A DNA stretch of 64,000 nt. It comes from Salinicola socius (GTDB lineage Bacteria; Pseudomonadota; Gammaproteobacteria; Pseudomonadales; Halomonadaceae). Made by a program: the position numbers and the translations under genes. The DNA lies in assembly GCF_001937195.1 (NCBI RefSeq), contig NZ_MSDO01000005.1:1-64000 (forward strand), in the 5' to 3' direction. The notes under the pieces were generated by a model, which saw only the letters and a list, made by a program, of their open reading frames with translations, was not told where the DNA came from and searched no databases. The number at the start of each line of letters is the position of its first letter. Positions within the stretch are counted from its first letter, which is position 1. Below, piece by piece: positions 32,917 through 41,728 of this stretch.

Positions 32917-33662
32917 ACGGATTCACGCTGGTTTTCGCCACGCTGGCCATCGCTTACGGCTGGGGTTGGTGGCGATTGAAGCGGGGTAGTCGAGAGTGGC
33001 CGCTGTGGCGTCTGGTGGTCTTCTGGCTGAGTGCATTGGCGATCATTGCGGTGATGTCGCCACCATCGATGCATTGGGCGCACAGGGATTTTCGCGGCCA
33101 TATGGTGGTGCATCTCGTCGCGGGGATGATCGCGCCGCTGGGGCTGGTGATGGCGGCACCGGTGAGTCTGGCGCTGAAGAACGTGCCCGTGCATTGGGGC
33201 AGGCGCTGGGTCGGGTTTGTCTCCCTGCCTCCCATCCGCGTGCTGAGCCACCCGGTCACGGCGGCGTTGCTCAATATCGGCGGCATGATGGTGCTGTACC
33301 TGACCGACCTCTACGCGACGATGCTTCACTCGCCCGGATTCGCGCTGTGGTTGCACTGGCATTTCATTATCGCCGGCTGTCTTTTCAGCTGGGCCATCGC
33401 CGGGCCGGACCCGGCGCCGAAACGCCCCGCCCTGGAATGGCGCTTCGGCGTGCTGGTGGCATCGATGGCCGTGCATGCGATGTTGTCCAAGTGGATGTAT
33501 CGTTTCCACTTTCCCGCATCGATGCCGATCGATCAGGTCCGGCAGGGCGCGGAGCTGATGTTCTACGCCGGAGAGCTGCCGGAAGCGTTGCTGGTCTATC
33601 TGTTGGCGCGCCAGTGGATGCGATCCCGCTATCGGGAAACACCGGCATCGATGGCTTCCTGA
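32913..33662 (+). CDS. CtaG_caa3-type cytochrome c oxidase assembly factor
   Basis: A 249-residue membrane protein with about seven helices of the CtaG_c (caa3-type) family, thought to help deliver copper or assemble cytochrome oxidases. The family marks are LSALAIIAVMSPPSMHWAHRDFRGHMVVHLVAGMIAPLGLVM, GRRWVGFV, LYLTDLYATMLHSPGFALWLHWHFIIAGCLFSWAIAGPDP and a final AGELPEALLVYLLARQWMR; His residues recur in the helices. GTG start at 32913 overlaps the DUF2243 stop. No oxidase subunits are nearby. Confidence 0.82.
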   Translation: MNGFTLVFATLAIAYGWGWWRLKRGSREWPLWRLVVFWLSALAIIAVMSPPSMHWAHRDFRGHMVVHLVAGMIAPLGLVMAAPVSLALKNVPVHWGRRWVGFVSLPPIRVLSHPVTAALLNIGGMMVLYLTDLYATMLHSPGFALWLHWHFIIAGCLFSWAIAGPDPAPKRPALEWRFGVLVASMAVHAMLSKWMYRFHFPASMPIDQVRQGAELMFYAGELPEALLVYLLARQWMRSRYRETPASMAS

Positions 33663-33725
33663 CACGCTCGATGGCTTTTAACTAACACGCTCGATGGCTT
33701 TTTAACTAACACGCGCGATGGCTCT
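33662..33725. repeat. three 23-24 nt tandem repeats between convergent genes
   Basis: Units at 33662-33684 (23 nt) and 33685-33708 (24 nt), followed by a partial third at 33709-33725, share ACACGCTCGATGGCTTTT. The array fills the whole gap between the ctaG stop and the phosphoketolase stop; the first unit begins inside the ctaG stop codon. Confidence 0.85.
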
Positions 33726-36161
33726 TCATCGCTCCCGGTCGCTCTGGTCCAGAGGAAGTTCGATCTTGCCGCCCGACCAGACCCACTGGGTAATCTCCGG
33801 GATATCGTCGAGATGCTCACGAATATAGCGGTGATGTTTCTGCAGTAACGCCTGCAGATCCTCGATGAGTTCGGCGGCGTTCTCCCACTGCTCCGGCAGA
33901 TAGCGCAGGGCATCCAGCGCCAGATGCATGCGGCTCATGTGATTGAGTACCGTCATGTCGAACGGCGTGGTGGTGGTTCCCTCTTCCTGGTAGCCGCGGA
34001 CGTGGAAACGTTCGGTATCGGGGCGATTGTGAATCAGTTGATGGACCACGCCACGGAAGCCGTGGAAGGCGAAGACCACCGGGCGCTCGGCCGTGAACAG
34101 CTCGACGAAATGTTCCTGGCTGATCCCGTGCGGATGGTCCAGGCGTAGCGTCATGATATCGACCACATTGACCACGCGGACTTTCAGCGCCGGCAGATAG
34201 GAGAGCAGGATATCCACCGCCGCCAGGGTTTCCTGGGTGGCGGTATCGCCGGCACATGCCATCACGATATCCGGCTCCGCTTCGCCGCTATTGCTGGCCC
34301 ACTCCCAGATGCCGAGACCTACGCGACAGTGCTCGCGGGCCTCGTCCATCGTCAAATACTGCAGTTGAGGGTGCTTGTCGATCACGATCGCGTTGAGGTG
34401 ATCGACGCTGCCGAAGCAGTGCCGGGCGGTCGCCAGCAGCGTGTTGGCATCCGGCGGCAGGTAGATCCGTACCACCTGCGGCTGTTTGCTCAGCAAGGTG
34501 TCGATGAAGCCCGGCCCCTGGTGGCTGAAGCCGTTGTGATCGTTGCGCCAGCAGGTCGAGGTGAGCAGGTAGTTCATCGAGGGTATCGAGGCGCGCCAGG
34601 AGACCTCGCAGGCATGCTCCAGCCACTTGGCATGCTGGATCGCCATGGAATCGATGATCGAGACGAAGGCTTCGTAGCTGGCGAACAGACCGTGACGGCC
34701 GGTCAGCACGTAGCCCTCGAGCCAGCCGTTGCAGTTATGCTCGCTCAGCACCTCGAGCATGCGGCCATCCATGGACAGCTTCTCGTCGTTGTCGTCGAAT
34801 GGCCCCATGAAGCAGCGATCGGTGACTTCCAGCACTGCACCGAGTCGATTGGAGTTGACCTCGTCGGGGCAGAACAGCCGGAAGTTGTGCGGATTGTCGA
34901 CGTAGATATCACGCATGAACTGGCCAAGGCGTTCGGTGGAGCCGTGAAGCTCGCGACCCCGCTGCGCCTCGTCGAACTCGACGGCGTAGGTCTCGAGTGG
35001 CCGATATTGGAGCGGCTGGCGCAGCTTGCCGCCGTTGGCATGCGGGTTGGACCCCATGCGCCGTTCACCGACGGGGCAGAGGGCGAGGATGGATTCCCGC
35101 GGCGCACCCTGCCCGTCGAAGAGTTCCTCTGGCTGATAGGACTGCATCCAGCTTTCGAGCTGTTGCAGACGCTCGGGATGCGCCCTCAGGCCGCTCATTG
35201 GCACCTGATGCGCACGAAACGTGCCTTCCACGGCCACACCGTCGACGAACTTCGGCCCGGTCCAGCCCTTGGGCGTGCGCAGCACGATCATCGGCCACAC
35301 CGGACGAGTTTCGATGCCTTCGTGGCGCGCCCGCCGCTGAATCTCGCGAATCTGATCGAGCACCCTGGAGAGCGCCGCCGCGAAGTCGCGGTGAACGGCA
35401 TCCGGGTGGTCGCCAGCGACGAACACCGGGGCATAGCCGTGGCCGCGGAAATAGTGATCCAGCTCATGATCGCTCTTGCGCGCCAGCACCGTTGCCGAGC
35501 CGATCTTGTAGCCGTTGAGGTGCAGGATCGGCAGAACCGCGCCGTCCCGGGTCGGATTGAGATAGTTGACGCCTTTCCACGACCCTTCCAGCGGGCCGGT
35601 TTCCGCTTCGCCATCTCCCACGACCGCGGCCGCGATCAGATCGGGGTTGTCGAACACGGCACCGAAGGCGTGAGTCAACACGTAACCCAGCTCGCCGCCT
35701 TCGTGGATCGAGCCCGGCGTCGGCACGCTGACATGGCTGGGCACGCCGCCGGGCGTCGAGAACTGGCGGAACAGGCGCTGCATCCCTTGGGCGTCGCGCG
35801 TTACGTGGCTGAAGTGCTCGCTGTAACTGTTCTCCAGCCATAGATTGGCGAGCAGTGCCGGACCGCCATGACCGGGACCGGCCAGATAGATTACGTCGAT
35901 ATCGCGGCGCTGGATCTGGGCGTTGAGGTGGGCGTAGATCAGATTGAGCCCGGGGACCGTGCCCCAGTGTCCGAGCAGGCGCGGCTTGATGTGTTCGAGC
36001 GTCAGCGGCGTCTCGAGCAGCGCGTTATCGGTGAGATAGATCTGGCCGACGGCGAGGTAGTTGGCTGCCCGCCACCAGTGGTCGATTCGCTTCAGAAGCT
36101 CCTCGTCCTTGTCGACCGGCAGGCGGGGCAGGGTCGTGGATTGGCTCACGGTGGGAGGCAT
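33726..36161 (-). CDS. xfp: xylulose-5-phosphate/fructose-6-phosphate phosphoketolase
   Basis: A thiamine diphosphate enzyme of 811 residues that splits xylulose 5-phosphate (and usually fructose 6-phosphate) with phosphate into acetyl phosphate and an aldose phosphate. Family signatures are DHWWRAANYLAVGQIYL, LLGHWGTVPGLNLIYAHLN, VYLAGPGHGGPALLAN-type (here IYLAGPGHGGPALLANL), EGGELGYVLTHAFGAVFDNPDL, the ThDP-binding GDGEAETGPLEGSWKG, and the C-terminal DNHNGFSHQGPGF-like block (here RNDHNGFSHQGPGFID). Length fits. Start ATG at 36161 follows CAGGAG. ackA lies 144 nt upstream on the same strand, so acetyl phosphate is likely converted to acetate and ATP. Confidence 0.95.
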   Translation of the reverse strand: MPPTVSQSTTLPRLPVDKDEELLKRIDHWWRAANYLAVGQIYLTDNALLETPLTLEHIKPRLLGHWGTVPGLNLIYAHLNAQIQRRDIDVIYLAGPGHGGPALLANLWLENSYSEHFSHVTRDAQGMQRLFRQFSTPGGVPSHVSVPTPGSIHEGGELGYVLTHAFGAVFDNPDLIAAAVVGDGEAETGPLEGSWKGVNYLNPTRDGAVLPILHLNGYKIGSATVLARKSDHELDHYFRGHGYAPVFVAGDHPDAVHRDFAAALSRVLDQIREIQRRARHEGIETRPVWPMIVLRTPKGWTGPKFVDGVAVEGTFRAHQVPMSGLRAHPERLQQLESWMQSYQPEELFDGQGAPRESILALCPVGERRMGSNPHANGGKLRQPLQYRPLETYAVEFDEAQRGRELHGSTERLGQFMRDIYVDNPHNFRLFCPDEVNSNRLGAVLEVTDRCFMGPFDDNDEKLSMDGRMLEVLSEHNCNGWLEGYVLTGRHGLFASYEAFVSIIDSMAIQHAKWLEHACEVSWRASIPSMNYLLTSTCWRNDHNGFSHQGPGFIDTLLSKQPQVVRIYLPPDANTLLATARHCFGSVDHLNAIVIDKHPQLQYLTMDEAREHCRVGLGIWEWASNSGEAEPDIVMACAGDTATQETLAAVDILLSYLPALKVRVVNVVDIMTLRLDHPHGISQEHFVELFTAERPVVFAFHGFRGVVHQLIHNRPDTERFHVRGYQEEGTTTTPFDMTVLNHMSRMHLALDALRYLPEQWENAAELIEDLQALLQKHHRYIREHLDDIPEITQWVWSGGKIELPLDQSDRER

Positions 36162-36305
36162 GGAGCAGACTCCTGGGAAAGGGGTGGCGTGAATGGCTTT
36201 CGTAACAAGCCGAGGCTGGCGGCGTCTCCTGTTTCGACGCCACGAGTGTCTTGAGTGCCCTGAACGGCGCGGTACGCTCACCGCCCCCGGGTCCGCGTTC
36301 GAGCT

Positions 36306-37553
36306 TCAGTTCTGGTCAGAGGCAGAGTCCGGGACATGGGCGCCGTCACCGGCGTTCGACCGAGAAAGCTGCCAGGTGTGACGGGCGATCATGACCTCCT
36401 CGTCGGTGGGGATGACGTGAACGGCGACCGCACTGTCCCGGGTCGAGATGCACCCCGGCTCCGCGGAGCGGTTCGCGGCGTCCTCCAGCGCCACCGACCA
36501 CAGCGGTGCCAGGCGCTCGATGATCGCTTGACGGACTGGCGCGGCGTGCTCGCCGATACCGGCGGTGAAGACAATGCCGTCGACGCCGCCCAGGCTGACA
36601 GCCATGCGCCCCATCTCCTGGGCGACGCGATAGACGAAGAAGTCCACCGCCAGCTGCGCGCGGGGGGAGTCGCTCTCCAGCAGCGTCTGCATGTCGCTGT
36701 CGAGGCCGGAAAGACCGAGCAGTCCCGAATCGTGATAGAGCAGCGACTGCAGCTGCTCGCTCGAATAACCGAGCTCATGTTCGAGATAGAGCATCAGCCC
36801 CGGATCGAGGGCGCCCGAGCGAGTGCCCATCGGCAGCCCGTCCAGCGCGGTGAAGCTCATCGTGGTATCGATGCTGCTGCCGGCTTTTAGTGCGCAGAGG
36901 CTGGCGCCGTTGCCCAGATGGGCGACGATGGTCCGACCCTCGGCCAACCGTTCATCGACCTCGTGCAGTCGCCCGGCGATGTATTCGTAGGATAGCCCAT
37001 GAAAGCCGAAGCGGCGGATGCCCTGCGCGAAGAAGGCGTAGGGAAGGCCGGTCAACTGGGCCACGATCGGCATCTCGAGATGAAAGCTGGTATCGAAACA
37101 GGCGACCTGCAGCGTGTCGGGCGCGAACCGGCTGACGGCGTCGATGCCTTCCAGATGATGCGGTTGATGCAAGGGGGCCATCGGGGTCAGGGCCGCGATA
37201 CCTTCGCGGGTCGCCTCGTCGATGACGACCGGCTCGGCAAAACGATCGCCACCGTGAACGATGCGATGGCCGACGGCTGCCAGGGCCAGTTCGCCGAATT
37301 GTTGCTCGAGGGCCTCATGGAGCCGGGCGAAGGCGCTGTCGTGGTCCGCAAGTTCATGATTTCCCGGTGTCTCATCGAGGAATCCGGTTCCATCGGCGAG
37401 CTCGCCGGAGAGATGCGGCGAGTCACCGATTTTCTCGACCTTCGCCTTGGCGACGAATTCAGGTGGCGCCATGTCGCCGAGGCGATAGAGCGAGAGCTTG
37501 ATGCTGGAGGAACCGGCATTGAGCGCAATGATATGAGGATGCGGCGCTGCCAT
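36306..37553 (-). CDS. ackA: acetate kinase
   Basis: A 415-residue ASKHA-fold kinase that interconverts acetyl phosphate + ADP and acetate + ATP. HIIALNAGSSSIKLSLY is the first PROSITE-type signature, GHRIVHGG and MPIVAQLTGLPYAFFAQGIRRFGFHGLSYEYIA come next, HLGNGASLCALKAGSSIDTTMSFTALDGLPMGTRSGALDPG is the second signature, and FTAGIGEHAAPVRQ closes the active site. Placed just upstream of phosphoketolase without pta, it most likely serves the phosphoketolase shunt. AATAAGGGCGAGC precedes the start. Confidence 0.95.
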   Translation of the reverse strand: MAAPHPHIIALNAGSSSIKLSLYRLGDMAPPEFVAKAKVEKIGDSPHLSGELADGTGFLDETPGNHELADHDSAFARLHEALEQQFGELALAAVGHRIVHGGDRFAEPVVIDEATREGIAALTPMAPLHQPHHLEGIDAVSRFAPDTLQVACFDTSFHLEMPIVAQLTGLPYAFFAQGIRRFGFHGLSYEYIAGRLHEVDERLAEGRTIVAHLGNGASLCALKAGSSIDTTMSFTALDGLPMGTRSGALDPGLMLYLEHELGYSSEQLQSLLYHDSGLLGLSGLDSDMQTLLESDSPRAQLAVDFFVYRVAQEMGRMAVSLGGVDGIVFTAGIGEHAAPVRQAIIERLAPLWSVALEDAANRSAEPGCISTRDSAVAVHVIPTDEEVMIARHTWQLSRSNAGDGAHVPDSASDQN

Positions 37554-37610
37554 GAGCTCGCCCTTATTCCTTGCTGATAATCAGCAACTGGAAATCAGCC
37601 GATGCCTTAA

Positions 37611-37656
37611 GCTCTGTCTGAAAAATCGGCGAGCGCAGGCCTTTGTCAGACAGAGC
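37611..37656. repeat. 46-bp inverted-repeat element, relic of the ars-operon MITE
   Basis: GCTCTGTCTGA (37611-37621) and TCAGACAGAGC (37646-37656) are perfect 11-nt inverted repeats. The inside AAAATCGGCGAGCGCAGGC resembles the right end of the element at 30611-30756 read in reverse complement (AAAAGTCGGCGAGCGAAGGC). It lies upstream of ackA. Confidence 0.55.
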
Positions 37657-37716
37657 GTAGCGTCGGTCGCGGTTGTTCAAAGCGTGGTTCATCTTGACCA
37701 ACCCTTCAAATGACGA

Positions 37717-37742
37717 ACGGGTCTCGAAATCTCGAGACCCGT
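37717..37742. terminator. hairpin downstream of the manganese catalase
   Basis: ACGGGTCTCGA and TCGAGACCCGT form a perfect 11-bp stem with a four-base loop, 24 nt beyond the catalase stop on the minus strand. The following bases on either strand are only moderately T-rich. Confidence 0.55.
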
Positions 37743-37765
37743 CGTGATTTTCCGCCAGCGCCGGG

Positions 37766-38590
37766 TTACAGCTGCTCTTTCTGGGCACCGGAGCCTTCAC
37801 GAGCCTTGCCCAATGACGGTTCCTGGCCCTCGGGTTCCGGCTTCTGACGCGTCGAGTATTCGCCTCTTCCGTCCAGCGACGGCCCCTGATTCCAGCGGCC
37901 CATCGGCGCTTTTTTGTCGGTCAGGGTGTTGAGGTAATAGTAGGAATGCTCCATCGCCTCGTGCGCTTCCGGCGTCGAATTGGGGATCGGCAGGTTCTTC
38001 TCGAATCCGCCCAGCTCCTCGATCACCGCGAGCCACTGCTGCTGATGATAGGTATCGCGCGCGATCAGGAACGACAGGAAATCTTTCATGCCCTTGTCGC
38101 TGGTCCAGTTGTACAGCCGCGAGGCCAGCACGCGGCCGCCGGACTCCGCGGCGACATTGGCCATCATGTCCGCGGCGATGTTGCCGGTGGCATAGACGTG
38201 GCTCATGTCGAACGGTACGCCATTGGCATTGACCGGCATCGCGGAGAGGCCGGAAGAGAGCAGGTGGCGTGGGTTGGCCCCGCCCAGAATCGCGTTGATG
38301 ATCGGATCCTTGGCGGATTCCTCCTGATAGGAGACCGGCGCGCCCTCCAGGTTCAGGGCGACGGCATGGCCAAGCATCTCGATATGAGACAGCTCTTCGG
38401 TGGCCGTGGACATCAGCAGATCCCGGATGCGGTCGTCGCCGCGGGCGCCCATGGCCTGAAAGAAGTACTGCATGGCAACACGGATTTCGCCCTCGACACC
38501 GCCGATGGCCTGCTGCAGCAGCATGGCGAACTGCGGATCGGGCTTGTCGACCTTGACCGGGTATTGAAGTTTCGATGAATGCTGGAACAT
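37766..38590 (-). CDS. manganese catalase
   Basis: A 274-residue non-haem catalase of the ferritin-like superfamily, which disproportionates hydrogen peroxide at a di-manganese site. Metal ligands are visible: Glu35 in GGVEGEIRVAMQYFFQA, Glu66 and His69 in TATEELSHIEMLG, a second Glu in VAAESGGRVLASRLYN and His in ARDTYHQQQWLAVIEEL. The C-terminal 50 residues are polar and rich in Gly, Pro and Glu, as in other Mn catalases. The ATG at 38590 (MFQHSSKLQYPVK) follows GGAGAAC and is preferred over the longer frame. Confidence 0.93.
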   Translation of the reverse strand: MFQHSSKLQYPVKVDKPDPQFAMLLQQAIGGVEGEIRVAMQYFFQAMGARGDDRIRDLLMSTATEELSHIEMLGHAVALNLEGAPVSYQEESAKDPIINAILGGANPRHLLSSGLSAMPVNANGVPFDMSHVYATGNIAADMMANVAAESGGRVLASRLYNWTSDKGMKDFLSFLIARDTYHQQQWLAVIEELGGFEKNLPIPNSTPEAHEAMEHSYYYLNTLTDKKAPMGRWNQGPSLDGRGEYSTRQKPEPEGQEPSLGKAREGSGAQKEQL

Positions 38591-39013
38591 GGTGTTCTCC
38601 GATGGCAAAGCAGCGTAGGAATCCGGCGTAATCATCTTGGATTCAGGGTGGTTATCCCGAATCCGATTATCCTGAATCCAAGGGAATGATCTGGCTTGCA
38701 CGACCCGATAATCATTTGCGTCATTCAAAGGATCGCGGATGCTCCTAGAAGCTAGTTCGCTCTGAAAAATGCGCTACTGATCCAGGTTAATGGGGGGCCT
38801 TTAAACGTCTTTTATTGACATCCATTAACAAGCATTAATTTCCGATCATGTTTCGAGTGGCAGTAAGCCCATGAGCCGTATTGGACGTGCTAAATCCTCT
38901 CGCCTATCCCACCTGCGTTAATGACCTGGCGCGCCAGGTGGCGTTGACTAAGCTGAAGTGTCCACTGGCCGGATGATCGCTGACATTTTTCCGGCATCGT
39001 GAGGGAGCAATGG
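38591..39013. other. 423-nt gap between divergent catalase and ligD genes
   Basis: It must hold both promoters. The only strong structure is the inverted repeat TTGGATTCAGG (38637-38647) / CCTGAATCCAA (38671-38681), which also contains two 15-nt direct units of type TTATCCYGAATCCRA. The middle (about 38800-38870) is AT-rich (TCTTTTATTGACATCCATTA) and includes TTGACA, a likely -35 box on the plus strand. No gene was seen. Confidence 0.5.
38637..38681. repeat. inverted repeat upstream of the manganese catalase
   Basis: TTGGATTCAGG and CCTGAATCCAA pair perfectly around a 23-nt spacer that itself contains a direct repeat of the same motif. It is 47 nt upstream of the catalase start and could be an operator or a leader hairpin. 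The CCTGAATC core resembles the tandem repeat in hisA. Confidence 0.5.
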
Positions 39014-41683
39014 ATGGCTGACCTCGAGACCTATCGTCAAAAACGTGATTTTTCGCGTTCGCCGGAGCCGCGCGGCAAGCGGGGCAGGAAGCGTTCGCAG
39101 TCCAGCTTCGTGATCCACAAGCACGATGCCAGCCAGCTGCATTATGACCTGCGGCTGGAAGAGGGCGGTGTGCTGCGCAGTTGGGCGTTGCCCAAGGGCC
39201 CCAGCCTCGAACCGGGGGAGAAGCACCTGGCGGTTCAGGTCGAGGATCATCCGCTCGACTATGGCGATTTCGAAGGCGTGATTCCCGAGGGTTACGGCGC
39301 CGGCACCGTGATGATATGGGATCGCGGCGTGTGGCGAATCACCGGCAAGCATGATGACGACCAGATCGATTTCGCGCTCGACGGCGACAAGCTCAAGGGG
39401 GCGTGGACGCTCAAGCGGATGGGTGCGCGTGGCGGTAACGGAAAGCCGCGGGACGGCAAGCAGTGGCTGATGATCAAGCGTCACGACGATGCCGGCGCCC
39501 AGGTGCCCGACAGTCTCGACGACATCAGCGTCGTTTCGGATCGAGACATGGCGGCGATCGCCGAGGCGAAACCCGCAACGTCTTCGGCATCTTCATCGTC
39601 GAAAAAGGACGCCGCCTCGGGAACCTCTTGCGCGAAAAAAGCCTCGTCCGTCAAGGTGCGAGGCACGCGTTCGAGCGGTGGCCGCAAAGCGAAGTCGGGT
39701 CCACTTATCGAAGCCGACAAGATCGATGGCGCGCGCAAGGCGAGCTTGCCCGCCCACCCCTCGGCCCAGCTGGCGACCCTGGTCGAAAAGGCGCCGCGGG
39801 ATGACGACTGGTTTCACGAGATCAAGTTCGATGGCTACCGGATCCTGGCTCGTCTCGATCACGGCAAGGTGAGCCTGCTGACCCGTAACGGCCACGACTG
39901 GCGGGATCGCTTCCCGGAAATTGCCGAGGCGATCGAAGGGCTGCCGCTGGAAAAGGCGCTGTTCGACGGCGAGATCGTGGCGCTGCGTCGTGATGGCGTC
40001 AGCGATTTCCGGCGCCTCCAGCAAGCGCTTGGCGAAGAGAAGAGTGCCGGACTGACCTACCAGATCTTCGATCTTCGCTATCTTGAGGAGCCGGGGTTGG
40101 ACGGTGTCGTTCTCGACGATGTGAAACTGCGCGATCGCAAGGCGCTATTGGCGCAGCTCTGCGAAGCCGTGAGGATCGGCAACCGTGGCATGCTGCGCTA
40201 TACCGACCATATCGAGGGGCAGGGCGAGGCGTTCTACGAGCAGGCGAGTCGGCAGGGTCTGGAAGGGATCGTCTCCAAGCGCGCCGACGCGCTGTATCGC
40301 GGACGGCGCAATCGGGACTGGCTGAAGACCAAGACCGAGCATCAGGCCGAGTTCGTGGTCGGCGGATACACCGATCCCCAGGGGAGCCGCAGCGGCTTCG
40401 GTTCGTTGCTTATCGGCGCCTACGACGATGACGGCAAGCTGCGCTACTGCGGTCGGGTCGGGGCAGGATTCTCCCATGATCAGCTGACGACATGGCAATG
40501 GGAGCTGTCCCGCTCGCCGCGCAAGACCTCGCCCTTCGTCGAGCGCGATATTCCCGATCTGGCCAACAGCCACTGGGTCACGCCAAAGCGCGTGATCGAC
40601 GTCACGTTCGGCGAATGGACCCGCGATGGACGCCTGCGCCATCCGCGCTTTCGCGGCGTGCGCGAGGATCGCGATCCTGCGGACATCCGGCTGAGTCAGC
40701 AGCAAACGGCGGAGAGGCCCATGAACGATGGTTCAAGCGAGACGGCCGGCGGGAAGCGTCGATCCCCCGCGGTAGCCGATAACGGTGAGATCGAGATCGA
40801 AGGCGTTCGGCTGACGCATCCCGACCGGGTGCTGTTCGAGGACGCAGGCATCACCAAGCGCGCGCTTGCCGAATTCTACGCCGAACATGCCGAGTGGATA
40901 CTACCCGGTCTCGCCGAGCGACCATTGACGCTGTTGCGGTGCCCCGGTGGCGTCGGCAAGGAGTGCTTCGTCCAGAAGCACCCCGGCGAGACCATGCCGG
41001 ACGACCTTCCGAGCGTGGCCATTGCCGAGAAGTCCGGCACGCATGACTATCTCTACGCGCGCAGTGCCGCCGACCTGGTGGCGCTGGTGCAGATGGGCAC
41101 CCTCGAGTTTCATCTCTGGAACAGCCGTATCGATGACCTCGAGCGCCCCGATCAGCTGGTATTCGATCTCGACCCGGCACCGGACTGCGAATGGCAGGCA
41201 GTGATCGACGTCGCCCGCGAGCTGCGTCAGGCGCTGGCCGAGCTCGAGCTCACGGCGTTCCTGCGCACCACCGGCGGCAAGGGGCTGCACCTGGTGGTCC
41301 CGCTCAAGCCTCACGCCGACTGGGAGACGGCCAAGGCCTTTGCCGAAGCCGTCTGCGAGCGGTGCGCCGAGCGGCATCCCGATCAGCTGACGCTCAACAT
41401 GTCCAAGCAGGCCCGTCACGGCAAGGTGCTTCTCGATTACCTGCGCAACGGGCGCGGCGCCACGGCGGTGGCTTCCTACTCGGTTCGTGCCAGACCGGGT
41501 GCGCCGGTGGCAACGCCGATTCGCTGGGCCGATTTGGGGCCGAAGCTGAGCGCCGATCGATATACGCTGGCCAATCTGCCGCGCCGGCTTGCCTCACTCA
41601 AGCGCGATCCCTGGGCCGGGTTCGACGACGCTCGCCAGCGACTGACCAAGAAACGCTGTCGCGACGTCGGCATGGAAATCTGA
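39014..41683 (+). CDS. ligD: DNA ligase D (phosphoesterase-ligase-polymerase)
   Basis: The multifunctional end-joining ligase, 889 residues. Residues ~20-175 are the 3'-phosphoesterase (FVIHKHDASQLHYDLRLEEGGVLRSWALPKGPS, then VIPEGYGAGTVMIWD). A Ser/Lys/Ala-rich linker (~180-240) follows. The ATP-dependent ligase (~245-560) has the nucleophile lysine in HEIKFDGYRILARL, then LFDGEIVAL, GLEGIVSKR and DWLKTK. The C-terminal polymerase/primase (~590-880) has LTHPDRVLFEDAGITK, LEFHLWNSR, the catalytic VFDLDPAPD and TTGGKGLHLVVPL. The order PE-LIG-POL is that of Pseudomonas LigD. ATG at 39014 follows GAGGGAG. Two ku genes follow in the same operon. Confidence 0.96.
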   Translation: MADLETYRQKRDFSRSPEPRGKRGRKRSQSSFVIHKHDASQLHYDLRLEEGGVLRSWALPKGPSLEPGEKHLAVQVEDHPLDYGDFEGVIPEGYGAGTVMIWDRGVWRITGKHDDDQIDFALDGDKLKGAWTLKRMGARGGNGKPRDGKQWLMIKRHDDAGAQVPDSLDDISVVSDRDMAAIAEAKPATSSASSSSKKDAASGTSCAKKASSVKVRGTRSSGGRKAKSGPLIEADKIDGARKASLPAHPSAQLATLVEKAPRDDDWFHEIKFDGYRILARLDHGKVSLLTRNGHDWRDRFPEIAEAIEGLPLEKALFDGEIVALRRDGVSDFRRLQQALGEEKSAGLTYQIFDLRYLEEPGLDGVVLDDVKLRDRKALLAQLCEAVRIGNRGMLRYTDHIEGQGEAFYEQASRQGLEGIVSKRADALYRGRRNRDWLKTKTEHQAEFVVGGYTDPQGSRSGFGSLLIGAYDDDGKLRYCGRVGAGFSHDQLTTWQWELSRSPRKTSPFVERDIPDLANSHWVTPKRVIDVTFGEWTRDGRLRHPRFRGVREDRDPADIRLSQQQTAERPMNDGSSETAGGKRRSPAVADNGEIEIEGVRLTHPDRVLFEDAGITKRALAEFYAEHAEWILPGLAERPLTLLRCPGGVGKECFVQKHPGETMPDDLPSVAIAEKSGTHDYLYARSAADLVALVQMGTLEFHLWNSRIDDLERPDQLVFDLDPAPDCEWQAVIDVARELRQALAELELTAFLRTTGGKGLHLVVPLKPHADWETAKAFAEAVCERCAERHPDQLTLNMSKQARHGKVLLDYLRNGRGATAVASYSVRARPGAPVATPIRWADLGPKLSADRYTLANLPRRLASLKRDPWAGFDDARQRLTKKRCRDVGMEI

Positions 41684-41728
41684 ATGGCCGACGGGTGGCA
41701 ACCGATTGTCCGACAGGAGAGAAGAACG

